Source of the DNA: Desulfovibrio sp.
Lineage (GTDB): Bacteria > Desulfobacterota > Desulfovibrionia > Desulfovibrionales > Desulfovibrionaceae
Direction: 5' to 3'
Assembly (NCBI GenBank): GCA_031279825.1
Contig: JAITHT010000081.1
Coordinates: 89,747 to 153,746, forward strand
Length of the DNA: 64,000 nucleotides
The notes under the pieces: generated by a model
What the model saw: only the letters and a program-made list of their open reading frames with translations
What the model was told of the DNA's origin: nothing
Databases searched by the model: none
Translations under genes and position numbers: made by a program
Shown here: positions 25,642 through 34,276 of the stretch, piece after piece
Layout of the letters: each line of letters starts with the position of its first letter
Numbering within the stretch: the first letter of the stretch is position 1

Positions 25642-25882
25642 GATGTCGGTTGTGGTCTGGTTACTCCAAACACCCTCAATAGTCAAGGCGTACGCCGCAC
25701 CTGTTTTTTTTCGAATCAATGCCGTAAAGGGAAGATGCTCTACGCACACCAGCGCGGCGCGCGTTCATACGGCGCCGGCGGCCAGGGGAGGAACCTTCAA
25801 TGTGAAGCCCCTATCCGGAATTCCGGATAGGGGCATGTAATCGGGTGATGCCGTCAAGAACGACCATGTTCGCGGGATGGAC
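25642..25882. other. Intergenic region downstream of sat with a 26-bp palindrome
   Basis: No gene is seen. A perfect palindrome of CCCCTATCCGGAA and its complement lies at 25807-25832, about 50 bases after the sat stop. It could act as a terminator stem for sat but has no T run on that strand. Confidence 0.5.
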
Positions 25883-27160
25883 TTACATCTTGGCGCCGGA
25901 AGCGGCTCCCTGCATTTTGACTTCCACTTTCTCGGTCAGGCTGGCATAGTATTCACGCAGGATGTCCAGCACTTCGTCGCGACCGAAGTGATCCGGAATG
26001 GCGCTGCCGTCGGAAAGCATTTTCCGCAGCTTGGTACCGGACAGAATGACGCGGTCGTCTTTGCCGTGCGGGCAGGTACGCAGGGAGGCCATGCCGTCGC
26101 ACTTGGTGCAGTAAAAGGTCCAGTCAATTTTTAAAGGCTGGCAGAGCAGGTCTTTAGCCGGGTTGCCCGTGACCGGGATACGATTGAAAATATCCTGAGC
26201 TTCGAACATGCCGTAGAAATCCCCCACTCCAGCATGATCGCGGCCGACAATAAGCCGGTTCATTCCGAAATTCTGACGGAACAAAGCGTGGAGCAACGCT
26301 TCACGCGGACCGGCATAGCGCATGTCAAGGGGATAGCCGGCCTGGATGACGTGATCTTTCACAAAATACAATTCAACAAGCTTGTTGATGGCCGGCACGC
26401 GCACTTCAGCAGGAATGTCGCCGGGCTTCAGATTACCGATCAAAGAATGGATCACCACGCCGTCGCACACTTCGACGGCGATTTTCGCCAAATATTCATG
26501 GGAACGGTGCATAGGATTACGAAGTTGCAGGGCGGCAACGGTGCTCCAGCCACGCTTGTCCAATTCGGCGCGCAGCACGCTGGGACGCATGTATACGCCG
26601 GCATAATCTTTGGGATAACGCCCTTCGGAAAGCACCTTTACCGGACCGGCCAAGTTGAATTCCTTCTGCTCCATCACCATCTTGACGCCGGGGTGATCCT
26701 TTTCGGCTACTTGCCAGAATTTACTGTCGGAAGAATCTTCGCCGGCACCCTTAAAGATCGTTTCGCATTCCCACTTTTTTTCCGCGGCGGTCAGGGCGTA
26801 TTTTTCCGTCACTTTCATCGTGGCGTATATCTCGTCCTTGAAAACCAGAGCGATTTCATCATTGACGCTGATGGCGCCGGCCTCGTCCTTGTTTGCGTCA
26901 AGGGTAACGGGCACGGGCCAGAAGGTTCCGTCAGCAAGGGTGAACTTCTCGCAAACGTTTTTCCAGTCGGCTTTAGTCATGAATCCGTTCAGGGGAGAGA
27001 ATCCGCCGATACCCATCATAATCAGGTCGCCGCGTACACGAGGACTGATTTCCACCTTCTTGAGGCCTGCCGCTTTCTTTACTTCAGCTTCACGGGCAGC
27101 GCCTTCAAGCAGACTGCAAACAAGGCCTTTGCCACCATGTGGAGGGACCAGTTTGGACAT
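25883..27160 (-). CDS. sat: Sulfate adenylyltransferase (ATP sulfurylase)
   Basis: A 425-residue homologue of dissimilatory ATP sulfurylase, which activates sulfate with ATP to APS, the first step of sulfate respiration, in the cytoplasm. It has [11 protein letters not shown] (the sulfate and ATP contact with the HXXH-like pair), [25 protein letters not shown], and a zinc-binding CTKC..C segment near residues 365-375. GAGGAG lies 7 bases before the ATG. It is monocistronic: flanking genes are separated by repeats, and an inverted repeat upstream resembles a Rex operator. Confidence 0.95.
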   Translation of the reverse strand: MSKLVPPHGGKGLVCSLLEGAAREAEVKKAAGLKKVEISPRVRGDLIMMGIGGFSPLNGFMTKADWKNVCEKFTLADGTFWPVPVTLDANKDEAGAISVNDEIALVFKDEIYATMKVTEKYALTAAEKKWECETIFKGAGEDSSDSKFWQVAEKDHPGVKMVMEQKEFNLAGPVKVLSEGRYPKDYAGVYMRPSVLRAELDKRGWSTVAALQLRNPMHRSHEYLAKIAVEVCDGVVIHSLIGNLKPGDIPAEVRVPAINKLVELYFVKDHVIQAGYPLDMRYAGPREALLHALFRQNFGMNRLIVGRDHAGVGDFYGMFEAQDIFNRIPVTGNPAKDLLCQPLKIDWTFYCTKCDGMASLRTCPHGKDDRVILSGTKLRKMLSDGSAIPDHFGRDEVLDILREYYASLTEKVEVKMQGAASGAKM

Positions 27161-27266
27161 ATTATACTCCTCAAGATAGGGTTATTAAAGGATAACGAAA
27201 CCGTAACTCTGCTAATACGTGGATAACTGTAAAACAGTCCGAGAATGCATCAGACTTCGCTCACGT

Positions 27267-27300
27267 GTTGACTTTGTGAAAAAAACTACAAAATGTCAAC
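27267..27300. promoter_or_regulatory. Inverted repeat upstream of sat, Rex-operator-like
   Basis: GTTGACTTTGTG (27267-27278) is mirrored by CAAAATGTCAAC (27289-27300). The centre contains TTGTGAAAAAAACTACAAA, close to the Rex consensus TTGTGAA-N6-TTCACAA in its left half only. The minus strand reads TTGACA as a possible -35. Rex control of sat is reported in Desulfovibrio; assignment here is inference. Confidence 0.45.
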
Positions 27301-27401
27301 CCTCTTCAGAACAACGCACAGCAAACAGCGCAACGAACGCGGTCTTGCCGTTCCCGTCTTTCCGCCATGCGCGCTTGCGGAATTTTCGGCAAGCTCTATC
27401 C

Positions 27402-27524
27402 AGAGCCTTTTCAGGTTGAAGATGCTCGTCAACCGGCAGCGTAAACGCCGGTTGCGTGCACGGGAAGCAGGCGAAACTTGTTTTCGCCGTCAACGATGCG
27501 TGCAACGTTTCGTTACTCTGCTCT
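27402..27524. repeat. AGAGC-ended dispersed repeat, copy E2
   Basis: Begins AGAGCCTTTTCAGGTTGAAGATGCTC, continues AACCGGCAGCGTAAACGCCGG, GGCGAAACTTGTTTTCGCC and CAACGATGCGTGCAACGTTTC, and ends TTACTCTGCTCT. It is the same element as E3 and E5, with a degenerate terminal hairpin, in the non-coding stretch upstream of the PHP-UvrD gene. Confidence 0.8.
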
Positions 27525-27570
27525 GGCAGCCCCCTGCGCCGGGAATACACCCCCGGCCCGGTCCGGTATT

Positions 27571-27680
27571 GTTCGCCGAAAAACGCGGTTTTCGGCTTGC
27601 TCACGCCGCTTGTGGCGGCGCGCCGGACTTTCGTCCGGCGTCAGAAGTCATTTCATTGAGTGAATTATGAAATGACTTCT
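27571..27680. repeat. Stacked-hairpin intergenic repeat, copy R2
   Basis: Nearly identical to R1 at 6100-6213: the GCCGAAAA/TTTTCGGC hairpin, the GCCGCTTGTGGCGGC hairpin, CGCCGGAC-TTTC-GTCCGGCG, and GAAGTCATTTCAT paired with ATGAAATGACTTC. The rest of 27161-27836 holds copy E2 and the sat regulatory region; no gene is seen there. Confidence 0.85.
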
Positions 27681-27836
27681 AATAAATACAATGAAATCAG
27701 CTAGACAACAGATTGTATTTGTCATGCGGCGTCTATTCTGTTAGGCTGGGATTAGAATACATCATGGAGGAATTGAGGAATCCGCCCCAAACTCCGTAAG
27801 GGGGATCACTTTTTTAAAGCCGACTGCTGATGCGTT

Positions 27837-30800
27837 ATGCGAGAATTTTTGGCGGATCTTCACATCCACTCCCGTTTTTCCAGGGCGACCAGTCCCAGGT
27901 TGAGCGTTCCTCTTTTGGCGGCATGGGCCGGACTCAAAGGGCTCGATGTGCTCGGCAGCGGCGATTTTACCCACCCCCGGTGGCGCGAAGAATTGCGGCA
28001 GCAGGTGATCTACGAAGAGGCGAGCGGTCTTTATCTCCTGCGGGATCCGCAATCCGCGCACGCCGTCCTGCCCGAACTGCCGGTGGCCGCCATGCGGGGG
28101 AAAAGGGCGATCCCGCCGCCTTCAAACATGGAGACGCCTTCTGACGGCGACGCGGCGAACGTCCGTTTTATGCTGCAAGGGGAAATCAGCTCCATTTATA
28201 AACGCGGCGGCAAGGTGCGCAAAGTCCACAATCTGGTCTTTATGCCTAACTTTGAAGCGGCGGAACGTTTCTGTCTGCGACTTGAGCAGGTGGGGAATCT
28301 TCATTCCGACGGCCGCCCCATACTCGGCCTGGATTCCCGCGATCTGCTGGAACTGGTGCTTGAAACCCATCCCTCGGCTTTTCTTGTGCCCGCGCATATA
28401 TGGACGCCATGGTTTTCCCTGTTCGGCTCAAAATCCGGTTTTGACAGAATGGAAGATTGTTTCGGTGACCTGACGGGAGAAATTTTCGCCCTGGAAACCG
28501 GCCTTTCTTCCGATCCGGCCATGAACCGCCTGTGGAGCGCTTTGGATAACTGCCGTCTTGTTTCCAATTCCGATGCCCACTCGGGTGAGAATCTCGGGCG
28601 CGAGGCCAATATCTTTGCCGGAGCCGTCAGTTATGACGGTATGCTTAAGGCATTGAAATATCCCCGGCAGACAGGGGATACGGCTTTTCTCGGCACCATT
28701 GAATTTTTTCCTGAAGAAGGCAAATACCATATGGACGGGCACCGCAAGTGCGGCATTGTCCTCACCCCGGCGCAAACCCGCGAATGCGGCGGCGTCTGCC
28801 CGGCGTGCGGCGCTCCTGTGACCGTAGGAGTTCTTAACCGGGTGATGGAATTGGCGGATCGCGAAGAACCCCTTTACGGATCTGAGCCGGAAGGGGGAAC
28901 AGGAGTCGCCCGCGACGGCGGTTTCGCCTCATTGGCGCCTTTGTCCGAGATCCTGGGGGAGATCCTCGGCAGCGGCTCCAAAACGCGCAAGGTAGGCGAC
29001 ATGTATGCCAAAGCCCTGGAGCGCTTCGGGCCGGAATTGACTATTTTGCGCCGCACTCCCGAGGATGCGTTGGCGCGTTTCTTCCCTCCTCTGGGGGAGG
29101 CCGTCGCGCGTATGCGCCGGGGGCAGGTACATCTGCAAGGGGGCTATGACGGAGCATACGGCGTGGTGCGTATGTTCACCGATAAGGAACGCAAAGAACT
29201 CATGCGCGGGGCGGTTCCCGTTCCGCGCAAAAAAAACGACGGCGCGACCGTGTCCCTGCCGTTAATGGCACAATCCCCTCCCCCTACCGACGACGATAAC
29301 GAGGAGTTCCTCTTTTCCGATCAAGACGTTTCGCAAGAGACACCGCCGGAAATCCCCCTGCCCCTTCCGGAACAAGGCAAACGTCTCCGGGTGCCCGGCA
29401 TTGTCGATGGAGAAGTCCCGCTCATGCCTCCGTACAACGGTTCCGCGGGTATCGCCGCTTTGGGCGGCGCTCCTGCGACCCTTTCCGCGGATGTTCCGGC
29501 CACGCATTTTCCGGATTCTCCTTCTTCTCACAGCGTCCTTGCCGTTCCTTCTCCGGAAGGGGAAAACCCAGCCCCAAGACAGCGTATTGCCTCTCTCGAT
29601 CTTACCCTGTCTCCCGACGAGTATCCCCCTTTGCCGAAAAACGACATCCCGGCGCGTTTCAAAACGCCGGCTGTCTCCGGCGTTTCCGCGTCGCAGGTCA
29701 GGGACGTCCCGCTCCCTACTGCTCCGCTTCACGCTACGGAAGCTCTCTCGCCGCAAAAAACGGATCATTCGCAAGAAAGGGCGGTACAGGCTGGCCCCGG
29801 CCCGGTGCTGGTGCTGGCCGGGCCGGGCACGGGCAAAACCAGGACGCTCATCGCCCGCATGCTCTCTCTGCTGGACAAAGGAATAAGCCCCCGGCGCATT
29901 CTCGCCGTTACCTTTACCCGGCGGGCGGCTTCGGAGATGGACAGCCGTCTTTCGGCCGCCTTGGGAACGCAAGTCCCTCTGCCCCGTACCGACACCTTGC
30001 ACGCCCTGGCTCTGGAGGTTTGGCATAAAACCAACAGGGATACGCCCATCCTGCTTTCCGAAGAAAACGCTCGCCGGGTCTTTGCCGAGGCTAACAGCGA
30101 AGAGAGCGCCCAACTCGTGCGCGAAGGGTGGCAAATCGTTAATCTTTCCCGTGAGCGTCTGGAAATGCCCCCTCCGGAATTCGTCGAGATGGGCAGGCGT
30201 TACATGCGCGCCAAAACCGCCTGGAATCTGCTTGATTATACCGATTTGCTGGAATTCTGGCTGGAACGGGTCATGGGGAATCTCTTCACCCGCCCATGGG
30301 ATCACGTGCTGGTGGATGAGGTGCAGGATCTTTCCCTTCTGCAGCTTACGTTGGCGCGCTCTCTCTTGCCTGCTTCCGGAGAGGGTTTTTTCGCCATCGG
30401 CGACCCGTATCAGTCCATTTATTCCTTTCGGGGCGCGTACGGGCAATGCAGGCAATTTCTGAGCGCGGCCTGGCCGGATCTTGAAATCATCCGCCTCCGC
30501 CACAACTATCGTTCGCTTAGCGGCATCGTAGAGGCCGCGAGAGCCGTTCTCGGCAGGCAGGCCGACGGCGCGCCTTTGCTCTCCGTTCGCGGCCGGCAGG
30601 CTTCCATTCATTTGTTTGAAGCTCCCGGCGCGGATGCGGAGGCCGCCTGGATAGCCGGGCGCATCAGCGGTCTTATCGGCCTCGGCAGCCACACTCTCGC
30701 CGATGCGGCGAAATCCGGGAAAAAAAACCTCCCGGCGCAATGCGTCCGCGCAAGGGAAACAGCCGCCTTCACGCCCCCTGCGGAGCGGATTGCGCGAACT

Positions 30801-31595
30801 TCGCAGGAGGCTGTGCTCCCGGATGACGATGCAAGGTACAGCCCCGGCGACTTCGCCATACTCGTCCGTACCCATGCCCTGGGTGCTCCGTACCGTAAAG
30901 CTTTGGCTCGGGCGGGCGTCCCTGTATCCGACCCCGCAGCCGACGCCTTTTGGGCCGATGAACGGGTCGCTCTGATACTCCACGCCGCCGGACGTATGCT
31001 CGGTATCGCCGTTGATACCATCGGCGATGCGACTCCCGCCTTCCCCGATAAAATTTTGGCAAAGGGCCCGTTAAGCGTTGCCGCCTATATGTCTTCCTCT
31101 CCTCCCTTTGACGCGCTGTTCTGGCAGTCCGCAGCCTTTCGTTCCCTGGTAAAAGCGTACGAAGCCAACGGAGGATGGGCGGAATTGATCTCCTGGATTT
31201 CCTTGCAGGACGAACTTGAATTGGTGCGCGGCAAAGCTGAAAAGGTACAGATCGTCAGCCTGCATGCGGCTAAAGGCCTGGAGTTTCGAGTTATTTTTCT
31301 CCCGTGCCTTGAAGACGGCCTGCTCCCCTTTGCCGGGTACGAACTTCTTACCGGCAAGTTGCCGGAAAAAAGCGTCCGCTTTGACCTTGAGGAGGAACAA
31401 CGCCTCTTCTATGTGGGTATCACGAGGGCCAAAGATGCCCTTTACCTTTCCTGCGCCGCCAAGCGGCTTCTCTATGGCCGCGAACTGCGCCTCAAGCCTT
31501 CCCGCTTTCTTGCCTGCCTGCCTGAAGAACTTTTCTCCCGTTCAACCCTCGTGGCCCGCACCAGACGCAAGGAACACCAACTCACACTCTTATGA
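27837..31595 (+). CDS. PHP-domain protein fused to UvrD/Rep-family DNA helicase
   Basis: A 1252-residue fusion. Residues 1 to about 400 are a PHP-type metal phosphoesterase (FLADLHIHSRFS at the start, VLGSGDFTHP, LVPAHIWTPW, LVSNSDAHS), as in TIGR00375 proteins, with a CPACG zinc-like site. A low-complexity Pro-rich linker spans about 450-640. The rest is an SF1A helicase: AGPGTGKT Walker A, LVDEVQDLS, GDPYQSIYSFRGAYG, VSLHAAKGLEF and LFYVGITRAKDALYLS. A DNA repair nuclease-helicase is the inference. Its stop overlaps hypD (ATGA). No clear ribosome site precedes the ATG. Confidence 0.9.
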   Translation: MREFLADLHIHSRFSRATSPRLSVPLLAAWAGLKGLDVLGSGDFTHPRWREELRQQVIYEEASGLYLLRDPQSAHAVLPELPVAAMRGKRAIPPPSNMETPSDGDAANVRFMLQGEISSIYKRGGKVRKVHNLVFMPNFEAAERFCLRLEQVGNLHSDGRPILGLDSRDLLELVLETHPSAFLVPAHIWTPWFSLFGSKSGFDRMEDCFGDLTGEIFALETGLSSDPAMNRLWSALDNCRLVSNSDAHSGENLGREANIFAGAVSYDGMLKALKYPRQTGDTAFLGTIEFFPEEGKYHMDGHRKCGIVLTPAQTRECGGVCPACGAPVTVGVLNRVMELADREEPLYGSEPEGGTGVARDGGFASLAPLSEILGEILGSGSKTRKVGDMYAKALERFGPELTILRRTPEDALARFFPPLGEAVARMRRGQVHLQGGYDGAYGVVRMFTDKERKELMRGAVPVPRKKNDGATVSLPLMAQSPPPTDDDNEEFLFSDQDVSQETPPEIPLPLPEQGKRLRVPGIVDGEVPLMPPYNGSAGIAALGGAPATLSADVPATHFPDSPSSHSVLAVPSPEGENPAPRQRIASLDLTLSPDEYPPLPKNDIPARFKTPAVSGVSASQVRDVPLPTAPLHATEALSPQKTDHSQERAVQAGPGPVLVLAGPGTGKTRTLIARMLSLLDKGISPRRILAVTFTRRAASEMDSRLSAALGTQVPLPRTDTLHALALEVWHKTNRDTPILLSEENARRVFAEANSEESAQLVREGWQIVNLSRERLEMPPPEFVEMGRRYMRAKTAWNLLDYTDLLEFWLERVMGNLFTRPWDHVLVDEVQDLSLLQLTLARSLLPASGEGFFAIGDPYQSIYSFRGAYGQCRQFLSAAWPDLEIIRLRHNYRSLSGIVEAARAVLGRQADGAPLLSVRGRQASIHLFEAPGADAEAAWIAGRISGLIGLGSHTLADAAKSGKKNLPAQCVRARETAAFTPPAERIARTSQEAVLPDDDARYSPGDFAILVRTHALGAPYRKALARAGVPVSDPAADAFWADERVALILHAAGRMLGIAVDTIGDATPAFPDKILAKGPLSVAAYMSSSPPFDALFWQSAAFRSLVKAYEANGGWAELISWISLQDELELVRGKAEKVQIVSLHAAKGLEFRVIFLPCLEDGLLPFAGYELLTGKLPEKSVRFDLEEEQRLFYVGITRAKDALYLSCAAKRLLYGRELRLKPSRFLACLPEELFSRSTLVARTRRKEHQLTLL

Positions 31596-32740
31596 TGGGA
31601 GCTTTGCTCGTGAACGACAGGCCGATTTACTTCGACGGCTTCGCTGATCCGGCGCTTTGCCGGGAACTGCTGGCGCGTCTGCGTCGGGAAATCGCCGAAA
31701 CCGACGACGGACGTCTGCGGTTCATGGAGGTTTGCGGCACGCATACCGTGGCTATTTTCCGTAGCGGCCTGCGTTCTCTCCTGCCTGAAGGGGTGGAGCA
31801 TCTGTCCGGCCCGGGCTGCCCGGTATGCGTAACCCATGAGAGGGAAATAGCAGCTTGCACGGCCATGGCGAAAAAGGAGGGCGTGCTGATCGCCACCTTC
31901 GGCGATCTTCTGCGCGTGCCAGGCTCCGGCGGGGACAGTCTGCAACAGGCCAAGGCGGATGGGGCGGAGATAGAGGTGGTGTATTCTCCTCTGGATGCCC
32001 TGAATCTTGCCCGGCAGCGCCGTGACCGCACCGTGGTTTTTTTGGGTGTCGGTTTTGAAACCACCGCTCCTACCGTGGCCGCCACGGTGCAAATGGCCAG
32101 GCAGCGGGACATGGAGAACTTTACCGTACTGACCATGCACAAACTGGTGCCGCCCGCCCTTGAGGCATTGTTGGCGCAGGATGAGGTTGACGTGGACGCT
32201 TTCCTGCTGCCCGGACACGTCTCCACCGTCCTGGGCATACGCCCCTACGCCTTCATCGCTGACAGGCATGCGAAACCCGGGGTGGTCGGCGGTTTTGAGC
32301 CGGCGGACATTCTTCAATCGCTGCTTCTGATGATCGAGATGCGTAAAATGCGTCAACCAGCCATAATCAATCAATACCGGCGCGCCGTGGATGATGGCGG
32401 CAATCCCCGGGCCCGAGGCATTCTTTTTGACGTCTTCGCGCCGACTGACGCCGTTTGGCGCGGCATAGGAGTAATTCCGCAAAGCGGTCTTGCCATGCGG
32501 GAGGAGTACGCGTCCTTTGATGCCCGGTGCCGCTACGATCTGTGCCTGCCCGATACGCCGGACATTAAAGGCTGCCAGTGCGGCGCTGTGCTTAAGGGCC
32601 GGATCGCGCCGAATCAGTGCGCTCTTTTCGGCACGGCCTGCACCCCGGCAAACCCCGTCGGCCCCTGTATGGTGTCCACGGAAGGCAGTTGCGCCGCTTA
32701 CTTCACCTATCATCCCGCCGGAAGACTTCCGGCGCGTTAA
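31592..32740 (+). CDS. hypD: NiFe hydrogenase maturation protein HypD
   Basis: A 382-residue iron-sulfur protein. It has the HypD landmarks FMEVCGTHTVAIFRSGL, LSGPGCPVCVT with the catalytic cysteine pair, GFETTAPTVA, LPGHVSTVLG and a C-terminal cysteine-rich region (CQCGAVLKG, CALFGTAC) for the [4Fe-4S] cluster. With HypC it assembles the Fe(CN)2CO unit of NiFe hydrogenases. It overlaps the helicase gene by 4 bases and is followed 13 bases later by a larC-like gene. No other hyp gene is in the window. Confidence 0.95.
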   Translation: MMGALLVNDRPIYFDGFADPALCRELLARLRREIAETDDGRLRFMEVCGTHTVAIFRSGLRSLLPEGVEHLSGPGCPVCVTHEREIAACTAMAKKEGVLIATFGDLLRVPGSGGDSLQQAKADGAEIEVVYSPLDALNLARQRRDRTVVFLGVGFETTAPTVAATVQMARQRDMENFTVLTMHKLVPPALEALLAQDEVDVDAFLLPGHVSTVLGIRPYAFIADRHAKPGVVGGFEPADILQSLLLMIEMRKMRQPAIINQYRRAVDDGGNPRARGILFDVFAPTDAVWRGIGVIPQSGLAMREEYASFDARCRYDLCLPDTPDIKGCQCGAVLKGRIAPNQCALFGTACTPANPVGPCMVSTEGSCAAYFTYHPAGRLPAR

Positions 32741-32753
32741 GGAGTCGCCTTGT

Positions 32754-33620
32754 ATGTCGACCATAGCTGGCGGTGAGAGCGTTATCCTTTCGGACGAAGG
32801 GAGGGGGCCTTCCGCTGACGCGGATGCTCATGGCTGCGGCCACGATCATGGGCATAGACATGAAAACACGGCGTCAGCCGCTGACTCCTGCCTTACGGTA
32901 AGGGCGATATCCGGCTTGTCGGGCGATATGATTCTTGCGGGGTTGGCCTTGATAAACGAAGCTTCGCAGGAAGATCTGGATGCCCTTACCGCCGAATTGG
33001 ATATGGATGTTCTCACCGGCGCATGCAGCCTGGAACGGCGCAGCGTTAATCATATAGCGGGCTGGGGGTGTCGTATCCGCCTTCCCCGCGAACATGCCCA
33101 TCGGGACATGCGCGCCATAACCGACATCATTGAAAAAAGCGCCATGGCGCCGCAAGCGGCATCTCTGGCGTTGGCGACATTCTCCCTGCTGGCGAATGCG
33201 GAAGGCGCGGTGCACGGACTTGCCCCGCATGACGTGGTTTTTCATGAAGTAGGCGCTTTGGACAGCATTCTGGATATCTGTCTGGCATGTTCGCTGTTTG
33301 TCCGCCTTGCGCCCTCCCGTTTCGTGTGCAGTCCTCTGCCCCTCGCCGACGGCGGCGTGCATTGCGCCCACGGCTGGCTGCCCACCCCGGCGCCGGCGGT
33401 GCTTGAATTGCTGCAGGATATTCCCGTGTGCGGTTTTTCCGGTAGAGGAGAAACCGTCACCCCCACGGCCATAGCCTTGTTGAGGGGGATGGGGGCGCTT
33501 TTCGGCGCGTGGCCGTCCATGCGCATTGAACGCCGCGCCCTGGTTTACGGCAGTCATGAGTTCAGCGATGCTCCCAACGGCGCCATATGGGCCTTCGGCC
33601 CACACTCTCTCCGGATATAG
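32754..33620 (+). CDS. LarC-like nickel-insertion protein, N-terminal part only
   Basis: A 288-residue protein starting at ATG 32754, after AAGGAG. A His-rich stretch (HGCGHDHGHRHE, residues about 24-35) precedes the LarC core: GLSGDMILAGLALI, VVFHEVGALDSILDI, GWLPTPAPAVLELL and ETVTPTAIALLRGMG. LarC proteins (PF01969, formerly DUF111) usually exceed 390 residues and insert nickel into the pincer cofactor. Here the frame ends at the position where the LarC2 part should begin (GSHEFSDAPNGAIWAFG), and the downstream DNA holds no continuation. A LarC1-only protein or a truncated gene are both possible. Adjacency to hypD suggests a nickel role. Confidence 0.78.
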   Translation: MSTIAGGESVILSDEGRGPSADADAHGCGHDHGHRHENTASAADSCLTVRAISGLSGDMILAGLALINEASQEDLDALTAELDMDVLTGACSLERRSVNHIAGWGCRIRLPREHAHRDMRAITDIIEKSAMAPQAASLALATFSLLANAEGAVHGLAPHDVVFHEVGALDSILDICLACSLFVRLAPSRFVCSPLPLADGGVHCAHGWLPTPAPAVLELLQDIPVCGFSGRGETVTPTAIALLRGMGALFGAWPSMRIERRALVYGSHEFSDAPNGAIWAFGPHSLRI

Positions 33621-33650
33621 ACGCGCTTTGCGGCAGCGGCAATGCTTGGG

Positions 33651-33693
33651 TATTTCAGGGACACAAGGTATTTCGTTATTTCAGGGACACAAG
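33651..33693. repeat. 17-bp direct repeat pair after the larC-like gene
   Basis: TATTTCAGGGACACAAG occurs at 33651-33667 and again at 33677-33693, separated by 9 bases that themselves include GTATTTCG. It may be a replication-slippage duplication or an insertion scar. Confidence 0.6.
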
Positions 33694-33743
33694 ACTAATT
33701 ATCTCATTTAGGCAGTTTATGATACCTTATGCATACCCGCTTT

Positions 33744-33870
33744 TAGACATTTTCACTTTGAAAATATTCCGGTAACCGGCAGCGTAAGCGCCGGCTCTCG
33801 TGCACGAGGAGTGGGCGAAACGTGTTTTCGCCGAGGGCGACGAGTGCAGCGTTTCAAAGTTAACCTGCTC
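33744..33870. repeat. AGAGC-type dispersed repeat, copy E3
   Basis: Contains ATTTTCACTTTGAAAAT, AACCGGCAGCGTAAGCGCCGG, TGCACGAGGAGTGGGCGAAAC, TTTTCGCCGAGGGCGACGAG and GTTTCAAAGTTAACCTGCTC. It has the same layout and orientation as E2 and E5, between the larC-like gene and the tRNA-Gly terminator. Confidence 0.85.
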
Positions 33871-33876
33871 CAGAAT

Positions 33877-33906
33877 GCAAAAAAAGCAACGTGGCATTCA
33901 CGTTGC
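33877..33906 (-). terminator. Terminator of the tRNA-Gly gene
   Basis: GCAACGTG (33886-33893) pairs with CACGTTGC (33899-33906) around GCATT. On the minus strand it is followed by a run of seven T. It lies 15 bases beyond the tRNA 3' end. Confidence 0.85.
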
Positions 33907-33920
33907 CTTATATGCTCCAA

Positions 33921-33995
33921 TGGAGCGGGAGACGGGACTTGAACCCGCAACACCCGGCTTGGGAAGCCGGTGCGCTACCATTGCGCTACTCCCGC
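33921..33995 (-). tRNA. tRNA-Gly (anticodon CCC)
   Basis: Read on the minus strand: acceptor GCGGGAG pairs with CTCCCGC; the D-loop carries AATGGTAGC; the anticodon stem CCGGC/GCCGG encloses TTCCCAA, so the anticodon is CCC; the T-arm reads GCGGGTTCAAGTCCCGT. The 3' CCA is encoded (positions 33923-33921). A promoter lies just upstream and a terminator just downstream. Confidence 0.95.
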
Positions 33996-34008
33996 AGAAC
34001 AGTGCAGA

Positions 34009-34037
34009 CATATACGGCAACAAATTTGGCGCGTCAA
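34009..34037 (-). promoter_or_regulatory. Promoter of the tRNA-Gly gene
   Basis: On the minus strand, -35 TTGACG (34037-34032) and -10 TATATG (34014-34009) are separated by 17 bases. The -10 ends 13 bases before the tRNA 5' end. Confidence 0.65.
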
Positions 34038-34276
34038 GTCAAGAGTGGTGATAGACGTGTTTAATAGCGGTTTTTAGCGTCTCCTTTTTTCCTGTTTTTT
34101 TTCCTTGAACAGCGCACAAGGAATACAAGAAAAACGATGAGGTTCGGAAGCGCGTATACCCCATCAGGGCGCTATCACAAGATTGACGCCGTATATTATG
34201 GTTGCATACGAATCAAAACCGCAAAGCTTTTTTTCTTGATTCCAGGGCGGGGCCATATAGGGGGAGATTACCCAGC

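Noticed and set aside
25807..25832. 26-bp palindrome after sat as a definite terminator
   Set aside because: It has no T tract on the sat strand; listed only as part of the intergenic region.
29262..30983. 573-codon minus-strand frame
   Set aside because: It is antisense to the helicase part of the PHP-UvrD protein, where every helicase motif is in the plus-strand frame.
31472..32764. 430-codon minus-strand frame
   Set aside because: It is antisense to hypD and has no domain.
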